From contig JABTUF010000004.1 in assembly GCA_015075645.1 (NCBI GenBank), positions 558,001-622,000 on the forward strand: 64,000 bases of DNA, written 5' to 3'. Position 1 is the stretch's first letter. Each line of letters starts with the position of its first letter. The notes beneath the pieces were generated by a model. The model worked only from the letters and a program-made list of their open reading frames with translations, did no database searches and had not been told where the DNA came from. Below are positions 8,950 through 17,573 of the stretch, piece after piece. The DNA comes from Burkholderiales bacterium. GTDB lineage: Bacteria > Pseudomonadota > Gammaproteobacteria > Burkholderiales > Casimicrobiaceae. Position numbers and translations under genes: made by a program.

Positions 8950-9924
8950 ATGCAAACCTCGATTCCCGCGATCTCCGCGGAGCGCGTGCACGCGGCGCTC
9001 GACTGGTCCCCGCTCGTCGATGCATTGCGCGCCGCGTTCGCCGCCGGTGCGACCGCGCCGGTGCGTTCGAGCCACCGGGTCACCGCCGAAGGCGACCGGC
9101 TGCTGCTGATGCCGGCGTGGGACGGCGCGGGGCTCGGCGTGAAGATCGTCACCGTGTTCCCGCGCAACCGGGAGCGTGGACTCGCGAGCGTGGGCGCGTT
9201 GTACCTGCTGATGGACGGATCGACGGGGCATCCGGTCGCCCTGATCGACGGCGAGGCGCTGACCCTGCGGCGTACGGCGGCGGCGTCGGCGCTCGCCTCG
9301 ACCTACCTTGCGCGTCCTGACGCGCGCACGCTCGTCGTCGTCGGCACCGGCGCGCTCGCGCTTTACATGGCGCGCGCGCACTGCGCGGTACGGCCGATCC
9401 AGCGCGTGCGGGTCTGGGGACGCCATCCCGACCGCGCGCGCCGCACCGCGGCGATCCTCGCGGCGGAGGGGATGCCGGCGAGCACGGCCGGGCGCCTCGA
9501 TGCCGCGCTCGGCGAGGCCGACATCGTGACTTGCGCGACGACCGCGCGCGAGGCGGTCGTGCGCGGCGCGGACGTCCGCCCCGGCACGCACGTCGACCTC
9601 GTCGGCGCGTTCACCCCCGAGATGCGCGAGAGCGACGACCAACTCGTGCTCCGCGCGCAGGTGTTCGTCGACACCCGCGCGGGCGCGCTCGCGGAGGCGG
9701 GCGACCTCGTGCAGCCGATCGCGCGCGGCGTCTTCCGTCGCGAGGACGTGCGCGCGGAACTCGCGGAACTCGTGACCGGGCGCCACCCGGGGCGTCGGTC
9801 CGAGGCCGAGGTGACGCTGTTCAAGTCGGTCGGCACCGCCCTCGAGGACCTCTGCGCCGCGCGTCTCGTCGCGGATTCCATGGGGTCAGACTCGAATGAT
9901 TCCATGGGATCAGACTCGAATTAG
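8950..9924 (+). CDS. Ornithine cyclodeaminase / mu-crystallin family protein
   Basis: A 324-residue NAD(P)-linked enzyme. The family includes ornithine and lysine cyclodeaminases, delta1-pyrroline-2-carboxylate reductases and ketimine reductases. Lys65 in GVKIVTVFP is the usual active-site lysine, RRTAAASALAS follows, VVGTGALA (131-136) is the nucleotide loop, and DLVGAFTPEMRE is a typical late motif. With the divergent flavin oxidase, an imine reductase or cyclic-amino-acid role is likely. The last 16 codons (about 309-324) are not family sequence. They are two 24-bp copies of a palindromic intergenic repeat and read DSMGSDSN twice, so the gene end has been captured by the repeat. Confidence 0.9.
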   Translation: MQTSIPAISAERVHAALDWSPLVDALRAAFAAGATAPVRSSHRVTAEGDRLLLMPAWDGAGLGVKIVTVFPRNRERGLASVGALYLLMDGSTGHPVALIDGEALTLRRTAAASALASTYLARPDARTLVVVGTGALALYMARAHCAVRPIQRVRVWGRHPDRARRTAAILAAEGMPASTAGRLDAALGEADIVTCATTAREAVVRGADVRPGTHVDLVGAFTPEMRESDDQLVLRAQVFVDTRAGALAEAGDLVQPIARGVFRREDVRAELAELVTGRHPGRRSEAEVTLFKSVGTALEDLCAARLVADSMGSDSNDSMGSDSN

Positions 9925-9960
9925 GCCACCGCCGCGTCATTCGAGTCTGACCCCATGGAT
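9874..9960. repeat. REP-like palindromic element, two direct copies plus one inverted copy
   Basis: Two 24-bp direct copies lie at 9874-9897 and 9898-9921, with core GGGGTCAGACTCGAAT (second copy GGGATCAG). An inverted copy follows at 9937-9960. The direct and inverted copies could pair into a long hairpin. The element lies between convergent genes. It encodes the end of the cyclodeaminase-family protein and abuts the stop of the ABC exporter. Related copies are at 10046-10113 and 55606-55690. Such repeats are often mobilised by RAYT transposases, but none is in the window. Confidence 0.85.
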
Positions 9961-9963
9961 TGT

Positions 9964-11943
<1,980 letters not shown>

Positions 11944-12110
11944 GCGGGATCTCCGGCAGCGCGGCGCCGTCCGGAGCGCGCGGCCTCGTGGGCCGCGAGC
12001 GGGCGCCGGCGGACGGCCGCGGGCCGCGAAGGATAGCGCAACGCGACCGTCCGCGCCGGGCCGATGTGCGAACCCTCTCCCGGGGCCGATCTGCGCTACA
12101 TTCGCCCGCC

Positions 12111-13835
12111 ATGGACACGCGCGACCGGCGCGGGCTGTCCGCCGAGGACCTCGGGGCCATCCTCGACGTCACGAGCGCGCTCGCCGCCCCCTTCGACCTG
12201 ATGACGATGCTGGGCGAAGTCGTCGGCGCGGCGAAGCAGGTGCTCAACGCCGAGCGCGGCTCGGTCTGGCTGCACGAGCCGGCGACCGACGAACTCGTCC
12301 TGCGGGTCGCGACCGGCATCGCTCCGATCCGCGTGCCGTCCGGATCCGGGCTCGTAGGCGCGTGCGCGCGCGAGCGGCGCATCATCAACGTGCCCGATTG
12401 CTACGCGGATCCGCGCTTCGATCCGGGCGTCGACCGCGCGTCGGGCTTCCGGACGCGCTCGATGCTGACGCTGCCGCTCGTCGACCACCAGGATGCGCTG
12501 GTCGGCGTGATGCAGGTGCTGAACAAGGCGGGCGGCGCGTTCGACGCCGACGACGAACGCCTCGCCTCGGCGCTCGCGGCGCAGTGCGCGGTCGCGCTGC
12601 AGCGCGTGCGCATGACCGAAGCGGTGATCGAGGGCGAGAAGATGCGCCAGGCGCTCGAGACGGCGCGCGTCGTGCAGATGAGCACGCTGCCTTCGTCGAT
12701 GCCCGAACTCCCGGGCTACGACCTCGCCGCGACGTTCCGGCCGGCCGAACTCACCGGCGGCGACACCTACGACGTCGCGACCATCGACCAGGGACTGCTC
12801 GTCGTGCTGGGCGACGCGACCGGGCACGGCATCGCGCCGGCGCTCTCGGTCACGCAGATGCACGCGATGCTGCGCATGGCGTTCCGGCTCGGCGCGGACC
12901 TCGACGCCGCCTACCTGCAGGTCAACAACCGCCTGGCCGAGACGCTCGCCGAAGACCGCTTCATCACCGCGTTCGTCGGGCTCGTCGACCCGGCGTCGCA
13001 CCGCCTGCGCTTCCACAGCGGCGGACAGGGGCCGATCGTTCGCGTGCGTGCGGCGGATGCCGCCTGCGAGCGCTACAAGCCGACCTCCTTTCCGCTCGGC
13101 GCGATGGCGCTCCCGCGCGCGCGCGCGCCGGTCGAGGTCGCGCTCGCGCCCGGCGACGTCGTGGCGCTGCTCTCCGACGGCTTCTACGAACGCGCGAGCC
13201 CGTCGGGCGAACTCTTCGGAGAGGCGCGCGTCGAGGCGCTGCTGTGCGAGCACCACGGGTCGTCCGCCGCCGACCTGCTCGCGCGGCTCGAGCGCGCGGT
13301 CGAGGCCTTCGCGCAGGGCGCGCCGCAGCAGGACGACATGACCGCGGTGATCGTCAAGCGCTCCGCGGCGCCTTCGGCGTTGTCGCGTTCCTTCGAGCGG
13401 AGCTTCGACTCGATCGCACCGATGGTCGCGTTCAGCGCGGAGGCGTTCGACCGGCTCGGTCTCGACCGCGCGCATCTCGCGACCGTCGATTTCGCGGTGG
13501 AGGAACTGTTCACGAACATGGTCAAATACGCGACGGGGAGCGCGTCCGCGGTCGACGTCGAGATCCGGGCGATCGCGGGCGGCGTCGAGGTGACGCTCGT
13601 CGATCACGATGTCGAGCCCTTCGACGTGACCCGGGCGCCGGACGCCGATGTGCGGGCGCCGGTCGAGGCGCGGCGGCCGGGTGGGCTCGGTCTGCACCTC
13701 GTTCGCCGGATGGTCGACGCGATCGAGTACCGTTACGTGGACGCGATCCGCGAGAGCCGCACGACGTTTCGCAAGACCGGCGCGACCGGCGGTGCGCGGG
13801 GCCGGACCCCGGGGGAGAACGATGCTGGCCATTGA
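12111..13835 (+). CDS. GAF - PP2C (SpoIIE/RsbU) phosphatase - HATPase (RsbW-like) fusion
   Basis: A 574-residue soluble signalling protein with three modules. A GAF sensor (about 15-155) contains PSGSGLVGACARERR. A PP2C-type serine phosphatase (about 175-385) has metal residues in GGDTYD (Asp208/Asp211) and GDATGHG (Asp225), then LLSDGFYE and QQDDMTAV. A histidine-kinase-like ATPase (about 395-560) has FAVEELFTNMVKYA and GGLGLHLVRRMVD. It combines RsbU phosphatase and RsbW anti-sigma kinase functions on one chain, to phosphorylate and dephosphorylate a STAS protein. The STAS gene follows with a 14-bp overlap and is the obvious partner. TACATT before ATG 12111 is a possible -10. Confidence 0.93.
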   Translation: MDTRDRRGLSAEDLGAILDVTSALAAPFDLMTMLGEVVGAAKQVLNAERGSVWLHEPATDELVLRVATGIAPIRVPSGSGLVGACARERRIINVPDCYADPRFDPGVDRASGFRTRSMLTLPLVDHQDALVGVMQVLNKAGGAFDADDERLASALAAQCAVALQRVRMTEAVIEGEKMRQALETARVVQMSTLPSSMPELPGYDLAATFRPAELTGGDTYDVATIDQGLLVVLGDATGHGIAPALSVTQMHAMLRMAFRLGADLDAAYLQVNNRLAETLAEDRFITAFVGLVDPASHRLRFHSGGQGPIVRVRAADAACERYKPTSFPLGAMALPRARAPVEVALAPGDVVALLSDGFYERASPSGELFGEARVEALLCEHHGSSAADLLARLERAVEAFAQGAPQQDDMTAVIVKRSAAPSALSRSFERSFDSIAPMVAFSAEAFDRLGLDRAHLATVDFAVEELFTNMVKYATGSASAVDVEIRAIAGGVEVTLVDHDVEPFDVTRAPDADVRAPVEARRPGGLGLHLVRRMVDAIEYRYVDAIRESRTTFRKTGATGGARGRTPGENDAGH

Positions 13836-14115
13836 CTTCGGAGCGGACGGGGCGGTCGTCCTGAACGGACGACTCGACGCGGCCCAGGCCGCCGCCGCAC
13901 AGGCGTTCCTCGACCGCACCAGCGGCGTGGTGACGCTCGACTGTCGTGCCCTCGAGTATCTGTCGAGCGCCGGGCTCGGCGTCCTGCTCAAGACCCACAA
14001 GCGCCTGCTCGGTGGGGAGGGGCGGCTCCGGCTCGTGCGAGTAGGCCCTCACTTGCGCGACATCTTCGTCTACTCGGGCTTCGACCAGCTCTTCGAGATC
14101 GAGGCCGCACCTTGA
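13822..14115 (+). CDS. STAS-domain anti-sigma-factor antagonist (RsbV/SpoIIAA-like)
   Basis: A 97-residue single STAS domain. The stretch LDCRALEYLSSAGLGVLLKT carries the conserved serine pair, one of which is phosphorylated by the HATPase partner in partner-switching systems. It overlaps the preceding phosphatase/kinase gene by 14 bp (ATG 13822), so both should be made in step. Its release or capture probably reports the GAF signal to a downstream target. The ECF sigma gene 42 bp on is a possible target by position only, because ECF factors are not usually controlled this way. Confidence 0.92.
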   Translation: MLAIDFGADGAVVLNGRLDAAQAAAAQAFLDRTSGVVTLDCRALEYLSSAGLGVLLKTHKRLLGGEGRLRLVRVGPHLRDIFVYSGFDQLFEIEAAP

Positions 14116-14157
14116 ACTTCGCCGCCGTCGACACCCCGGCAGCCGATCCGGCTCGGG

Positions 14158-14754
14158 ATGCCGCCGCGCCGCCAACCTTCGCGCGCGCCCGGTGTAATTG
14201 TGGACGACGAGGCTGACGAAGTCCTGGTCGAGCGGTACCGCCACGGGGATCGCGACGCGTTCGCGGCGCTGGTGGTCCGCTACCAGCGGCCGGTCTTCAA
14301 CGCCGCGTGGTGGGTGGTGAAGAACGCGGACGACGCGGCCGACATCGCCCAGAGCGTGTTCCTGAAGGTCGCCGAGCGCATCGACGACTTCGATCCGCAG
14401 TACCGGTTCTTCAGCTGGCTCTACCGGATCGCGGTCAACGAAGCGCTCAACAGCGTTCGACGGCACGGGCGCGAGGAGCCGCTGGACGACGAGGTGGATG
14501 TGCCCGGGCCGGACGGAAATGCTCCGGATCGCAGGCTCGAGGACGCGCGACTGTCCGCGCGATTGCGCGAGGCGATGGCGCGACTGTCGACGAACGACCG
14601 GACCGTGCTGGTGCTGCGGCACTTTTCCGAATTGAGCTATCAGGAGATCGGGCAGGTCCTGGAACTGGACGAGAAGACGGTGAAGTCCCGGCTGCACGAG
14701 GCGCGGATGCGGCTTCGGGGCATGCTCGGGGATCTGCGCGACGACCCGAGATGA
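14158..14754 (+). CDS. RNA polymerase ECF sigma factor (RpoE-like)
   Basis: Up to 198 residues with sigma region 2 (DAFAALVVRYQRPVFNAAWW, then DIAQSVFLKV and RFFSWLYRIAVNEALN) and region 4 (LSTNDRTVLVLRHFSELSY, then LELDEKTVKSRLHEAR). It directs RNA polymerase to an extracytoplasmic-response regulon. The start is uncertain: ATG 14158 gives a short basic leader, while GTG 14200 begins right at the domain. The stop overlaps the start of the anti-sigma gene (ATGA), the standard arrangement for a sigma/anti-sigma pair. Confidence 0.93.
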   Translation: MPPRRQPSRAPGVIVDDEADEVLVERYRHGDRDAFAALVVRYQRPVFNAAWWVVKNADDAADIAQSVFLKVAERIDDFDPQYRFFSWLYRIAVNEALNSVRRHGREEPLDDEVDVPGPDGNAPDRRLEDARLSARLREAMARLSTNDRTVLVLRHFSELSYQEIGQVLELDEKTVKSRLHEARMRLRGMLGDLRDDPR

Positions 14755-15734
14755 AGCCGAACGACACCGACCGACTGATCCACGCCGTCCTCGACGGTGA
14801 GGCCACGCCTGCGGAAGCCGGCGAGGTCGAGCGCCGCGCGGCGTCGGATCCGGCGCTGGCGAAGCGCCTCGACGAGTGGCGCCGGGTGTTCGGCGCCCTC
14901 GAACGGATGCCCAGGGCGCATGTCCCGGAGGGCCTCGTGGCCTCCGTGATGGCGAATATTCCGCAAGACCCGGCCCCCGCCGGCCAACTCCCTGCGCAAG
15001 CCGGTGTATTTGGCGCAGGTTCCGATGCCATCCGGGAGAAGATCCCGGCATCCGTCGTCCGGCGCTCCCGGTCGGCGGCATCCCTGGAGGGATTCACCAT
15101 GAGCGATCAGATGAACGATCCGGCCAACAGGCGGAAAATCTGGATCGGCGCGGGGGTCGCGGCGGTTGCGATCATCGCCGTCGGCGGATTCATGCTCGAC
15201 AAGCCGGCCACCGACACGCAGGGCACGATCCTGCCGGCGCAGCGCTACGTCGCGCCGCAGAACACTGCGGTCGATCTCCAGTCGACCGGCGCCCCGCGCC
15301 AGGCCGCGCTGCCGGTGCCGGCGGGACAGGCCGCGGGTCAAGCGGCCGGGCAAGCCGCTGGACAGGCTGCGGGTCAGGCGGCAGGCATGGCAGCAGGCCA
15401 AGCTGCGGCGCAGGCCGCCGGACAAGCGGCAGGCCAAGCTGCGGGTCAGGCGGCGGGTCAGGCGGCGGGTCAGGCGGCGGGTCAGGCGGCGGGTCAAGCC
15501 GCCGGGCAGGCGGCCGGACAAGCGGCAGGCCAAGCTGCGGGTCAGGCTGCGGGTCAAGCCGCCGGGCAGGCGGCCGGACAAGCGGCAGGCCAGGCGGCGG
15601 GTCAAGCGGCCGGTCAGGCGGCAGGCATGGCGGCGGGTCAGGCCGCAGGCCAGGCTGCTGGCCAAGCCGCGGGGCAGGCTGCCGCACGTGCCGCCGGTCA
15701 AGCTGCGGGCCAGGCTGCGGCCAAGGCGCAGTAG
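14751..15734 (+). CDS. Membrane anti-sigma factor with Ala-Gly-Gln repeat tail
   Basis: A 327-residue membrane protein. Residues 1-60 (LIHAVLDGEATPAEAGEVER, then DEWRRVFGALERMP) resemble the cytoplasmic sigma-binding domain of RseA/ChrR-type anti-sigma factors without the zinc motif. A single membrane segment lies at about 130-148. The C-terminal part from residue 191 is outside the membrane and is almost pure AGQA repeats, about 34 units with a few Met or Arg changes, with no recognisable sensor domain. A ribosome site GGAGGG (15086-15091) before an internal ATG (15099) could yield a shorter form without the sigma-binding part. The terminator at 15771 ends the operon. Confidence 0.85.
   Translation: MKPNDTDRLIHAVLDGEATPAEAGEVERRAASDPALAKRLDEWRRVFGALERMPRAHVPEGLVASVMANIPQDPAPAGQLPAQAGVFGAGSDAIREKIPASVVRRSRSAASLEGFTMSDQMNDPANRRKIWIGAGVAAVAIIAVGGFMLDKPATDTQGTILPAQRYVAPQNTAVDLQSTGAPRQAALPVPAGQAAGQAAGQAAGQAAGQAAGMAAGQAAAQAAGQAAGQAAGQAAGQAAGQAAGQAAGQAAGQAAGQAAGQAAGQAAGQAAGQAAGQAAGQAAGQAAGQAAGMAAGQAAGQAAGQAAGQAAARAAGQAAGQAAAKAQ
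15321..15731. repeat. 12-bp in-frame tandem repeat coding for AGQA
   Basis: About 34 consecutive 12-bp units encode Ala-Gly-Gln-Ala. Codon use varies between units (GGT, GGC, GGA, GGG; CAG, CAA), with some longer blocks repeated exactly. Repeat gain or loss would change the tail length without a frameshift. It occupies the last 40 percent of the anti-sigma gene. Confidence 0.95.
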
Positions 15735-15770
15735 CACGACGCCCCGGCGGAGCGTTCCGCCGAACAGCGA

Positions 15771-15800
15771 CCGCCGGCCCGAGTGCCGGCGGTTTGCTTT
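15771..15800 (+). terminator. Rho-independent terminator of the sigma / anti-sigma operon
   Basis: CCGCCGGC and GCCGGCGG form a perfect 8-bp stem with a six-base loop, followed by TTTGCTTT. It sits 37 bp after the anti-sigma stop codon. It is the clearest intrinsic terminator in the window. Confidence 0.85.
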
Positions 15801-16039
15801 GGTGCGCCCGGCCCGGCGCACGGACTTGGCGTGGAAGTCGCTCCGCGCGACCCCGGGCGCGCGCCTGACTGATAGCATCTCGAGCCGAGGCTTGGCATCC
15901 TCTATGCTGGTCCCCGGATCACGCCCCCCGCGTCTGCGCTCCTCGAGGACGCGTCTGGAAGGGCGCGAGTCGACCGGGGCCGAAGCGCGGATCCGCATTG
16001 CGCGGGCAGCGCCGTCAACGCCAGCGACAGGGAGGTGCG
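15801..16039. other. Non-coding leader before the diguanylate cyclase gene
   Basis: This is the rest of a 305-bp gap. After the terminator I see only GC-rich sequence, an AT-richer spot near 15871 (CTGATAGCATCT) that could be a -10 region, and the ribosome site GGGAGG at 16030. No conserved RNA or small gene is recognisable. Confidence 0.4.
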
Positions 16040-17371
16040 ATGCAGACGAGTGGCACGCAGGCGTCCGATCCGGCCCCGCCGCGGACCGACGGGGAGGCCG
16101 AAGCCGTTCCGCTGCAACTCGTGTGGCGCCGCTACGTCTTCCTGCTCCTGTCGCTCGCCCTCGCCTGTGCGCTGGCGCTCATCGTGCCGCGGCTTCTGCT
16201 CCCCGAGACGGGCGTTGGCGGCCAGGTCCTGCTCGGCGTGACGCTGTTCCTCCTGCTCGGAGCGCCGGCGATCTGGTTCCGCCTGCTCGCGCCCCTGATC
16301 CAGGATCATCGCGAACGTCTCGCCGACTACGCTGCCAGGACGCGCCTCGCGGAGGACCGCCTGCGGGCGCACGAGAACAACGCGCGCCTCGAGCACGCGC
16401 TCGAGATCGCCGAGGACGAAGGCGCCGTCCTGCGCATCGCCGAACAGGCGTTGAGCGCGTTGGCCAACGACGGCGGCGCGCAACTCCTCCTCGCGAACGA
16501 CGCCGACGGCGACATCGAGCAGAACATCACCGTCGGCGACATGGCCTCCGCGGCGCGTTGCACGATACGGCGCCCGCGCGACTGTCCGACGGTGCGCCGC
16601 GGCCAGGGGCTCGTCTACGAGGACAGCATGTCGCTCAGCGCGTGCGCGGGCCTGAGCGGCAAGATCGACTCGAGTTGCGCGGCGGCCTGCACCCCGGTGT
16701 TCGTCGGCGGACAGGGGACGGGCATGTTGCGCGCGCTCGGACAGACCGGCGATGCCGCGCTCTACCGTCAGCTGCAGTCGCTCACCTTCAACGCGCACCT
16801 GATCGGCCGGCGCCTGGGAGCCATCCGGTCGATGGCGGCGTCGGAGGCGAAGGCGACGACCGACCCGCTCACGGGGCTGTCCAACCGCCGTGTGCTCGAG
16901 GCCGGGCTGACGCGGCTCATCCATCAGCGCGCGCGGTTCGCCCTCGTGCTCACCGACATCGACCACTTCAAGAAGGTGAACGACACGCACGGGCACGACG
17001 TGGGCGATCGCACGCTCAAGCTCTTCGCCGCCACGCTCAAGCAGTTCGTCCGCCGCGAGGACCTCGTGTGCCGCGTCGGCGGCGAGGAGTTCGTGATGCT
17101 GCTCGCCGGCCTCGACGCGAGCCACGGCGCGACGCTCGTCGAGCGCGTCCGCACCGAACTGCCGCGGGCCACCGCGCGCGACAAGGTTCCCGCATTCACG
17201 ATCAGCGCCGGCGTGGTCGACGAGCAGGACGGCAGCGACGCCGAAACGCTGCTGCGCGTCGCCGACGGCCTCCTCTACGAGGCCAAGGCGTCGGGCCGCG
17301 ACCGCGTCGTGGTCTCGCCCCGCGTCGAGACCGATGCGGCGCCCGCCCACGGCGCCGGCGCGGGAGACTGA
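16040..17371 (+). CDS. Membrane GGDEF diguanylate cyclase with Cys-rich GAF-like domain
   Basis: A 443-residue enzyme that would condense two GTP into c-di-GMP. Two membrane segments (about 32-50 and 61-80) lead through a coiled coil (about 88-125) to a GAF-like region (about 125-260). That region has six cysteines (174, 182, 202, 213, 217 among them) and could bind metal or sense redox. The GGDEF domain has DPLTGLSNRR (275-284), the active motif GGEEF (347-351), and an RxxD inhibitory site (338-341), so product feedback is expected. No EAL domain is present. The start follows GGGAGG by 6 bp; an in-frame ATG at 15998 lacks this site. Confidence 0.92.
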   Translation: MQTSGTQASDPAPPRTDGEAEAVPLQLVWRRYVFLLLSLALACALALIVPRLLLPETGVGGQVLLGVTLFLLLGAPAIWFRLLAPLIQDHRERLADYAARTRLAEDRLRAHENNARLEHALEIAEDEGAVLRIAEQALSALANDGGAQLLLANDADGDIEQNITVGDMASAARCTIRRPRDCPTVRRGQGLVYEDSMSLSACAGLSGKIDSSCAAACTPVFVGGQGTGMLRALGQTGDAALYRQLQSLTFNAHLIGRRLGAIRSMAASEAKATTDPLTGLSNRRVLEAGLTRLIHQRARFALVLTDIDHFKKVNDTHGHDVGDRTLKLFAATLKQFVRREDLVCRVGGEEFVMLLAGLDASHGATLVERVRTELPRATARDKVPAFTISAGVVDEQDGSDAETLLRVADGLLYEAKASGRDRVVVSPRVETDAAPAHGAGAGD

Positions 17372-17573
17372 CGCGCCGATCAGGACGCGCGGCGCCGCGG
17401 GATTCCGCACGCGCGGGAACGAGGTCCGCACCCCGTCGCCGGACCTGCTCCCGCCGCCGCTCCGGCGTGTGCAGGACGAGTGTGCGGGAGGGCGGCCGGG
17501 GTGACCCGGCCCCTACCCGAACGGGCCAATGCCGCCTATGCTTCGGCGCATCGCGGTTTCGGAGAACTCGACG

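Noticed and set aside
9874..9924. The MGSDSN tail as a functional peptide or phosphorylation site
   Set aside because: It is explained by the repeat DNA, which also occurs outside genes and on the other strand, so selection for the peptide is unlikely.
14751..15098. Splitting the anti-sigma gene into two genes at ATG 15099
   Set aside because: A ribosome site precedes the ATG, but the frame is open from the sigma-overlapping start at 14751, and the joined product has the normal anti-sigma layout. It is noted as an alternative start only.
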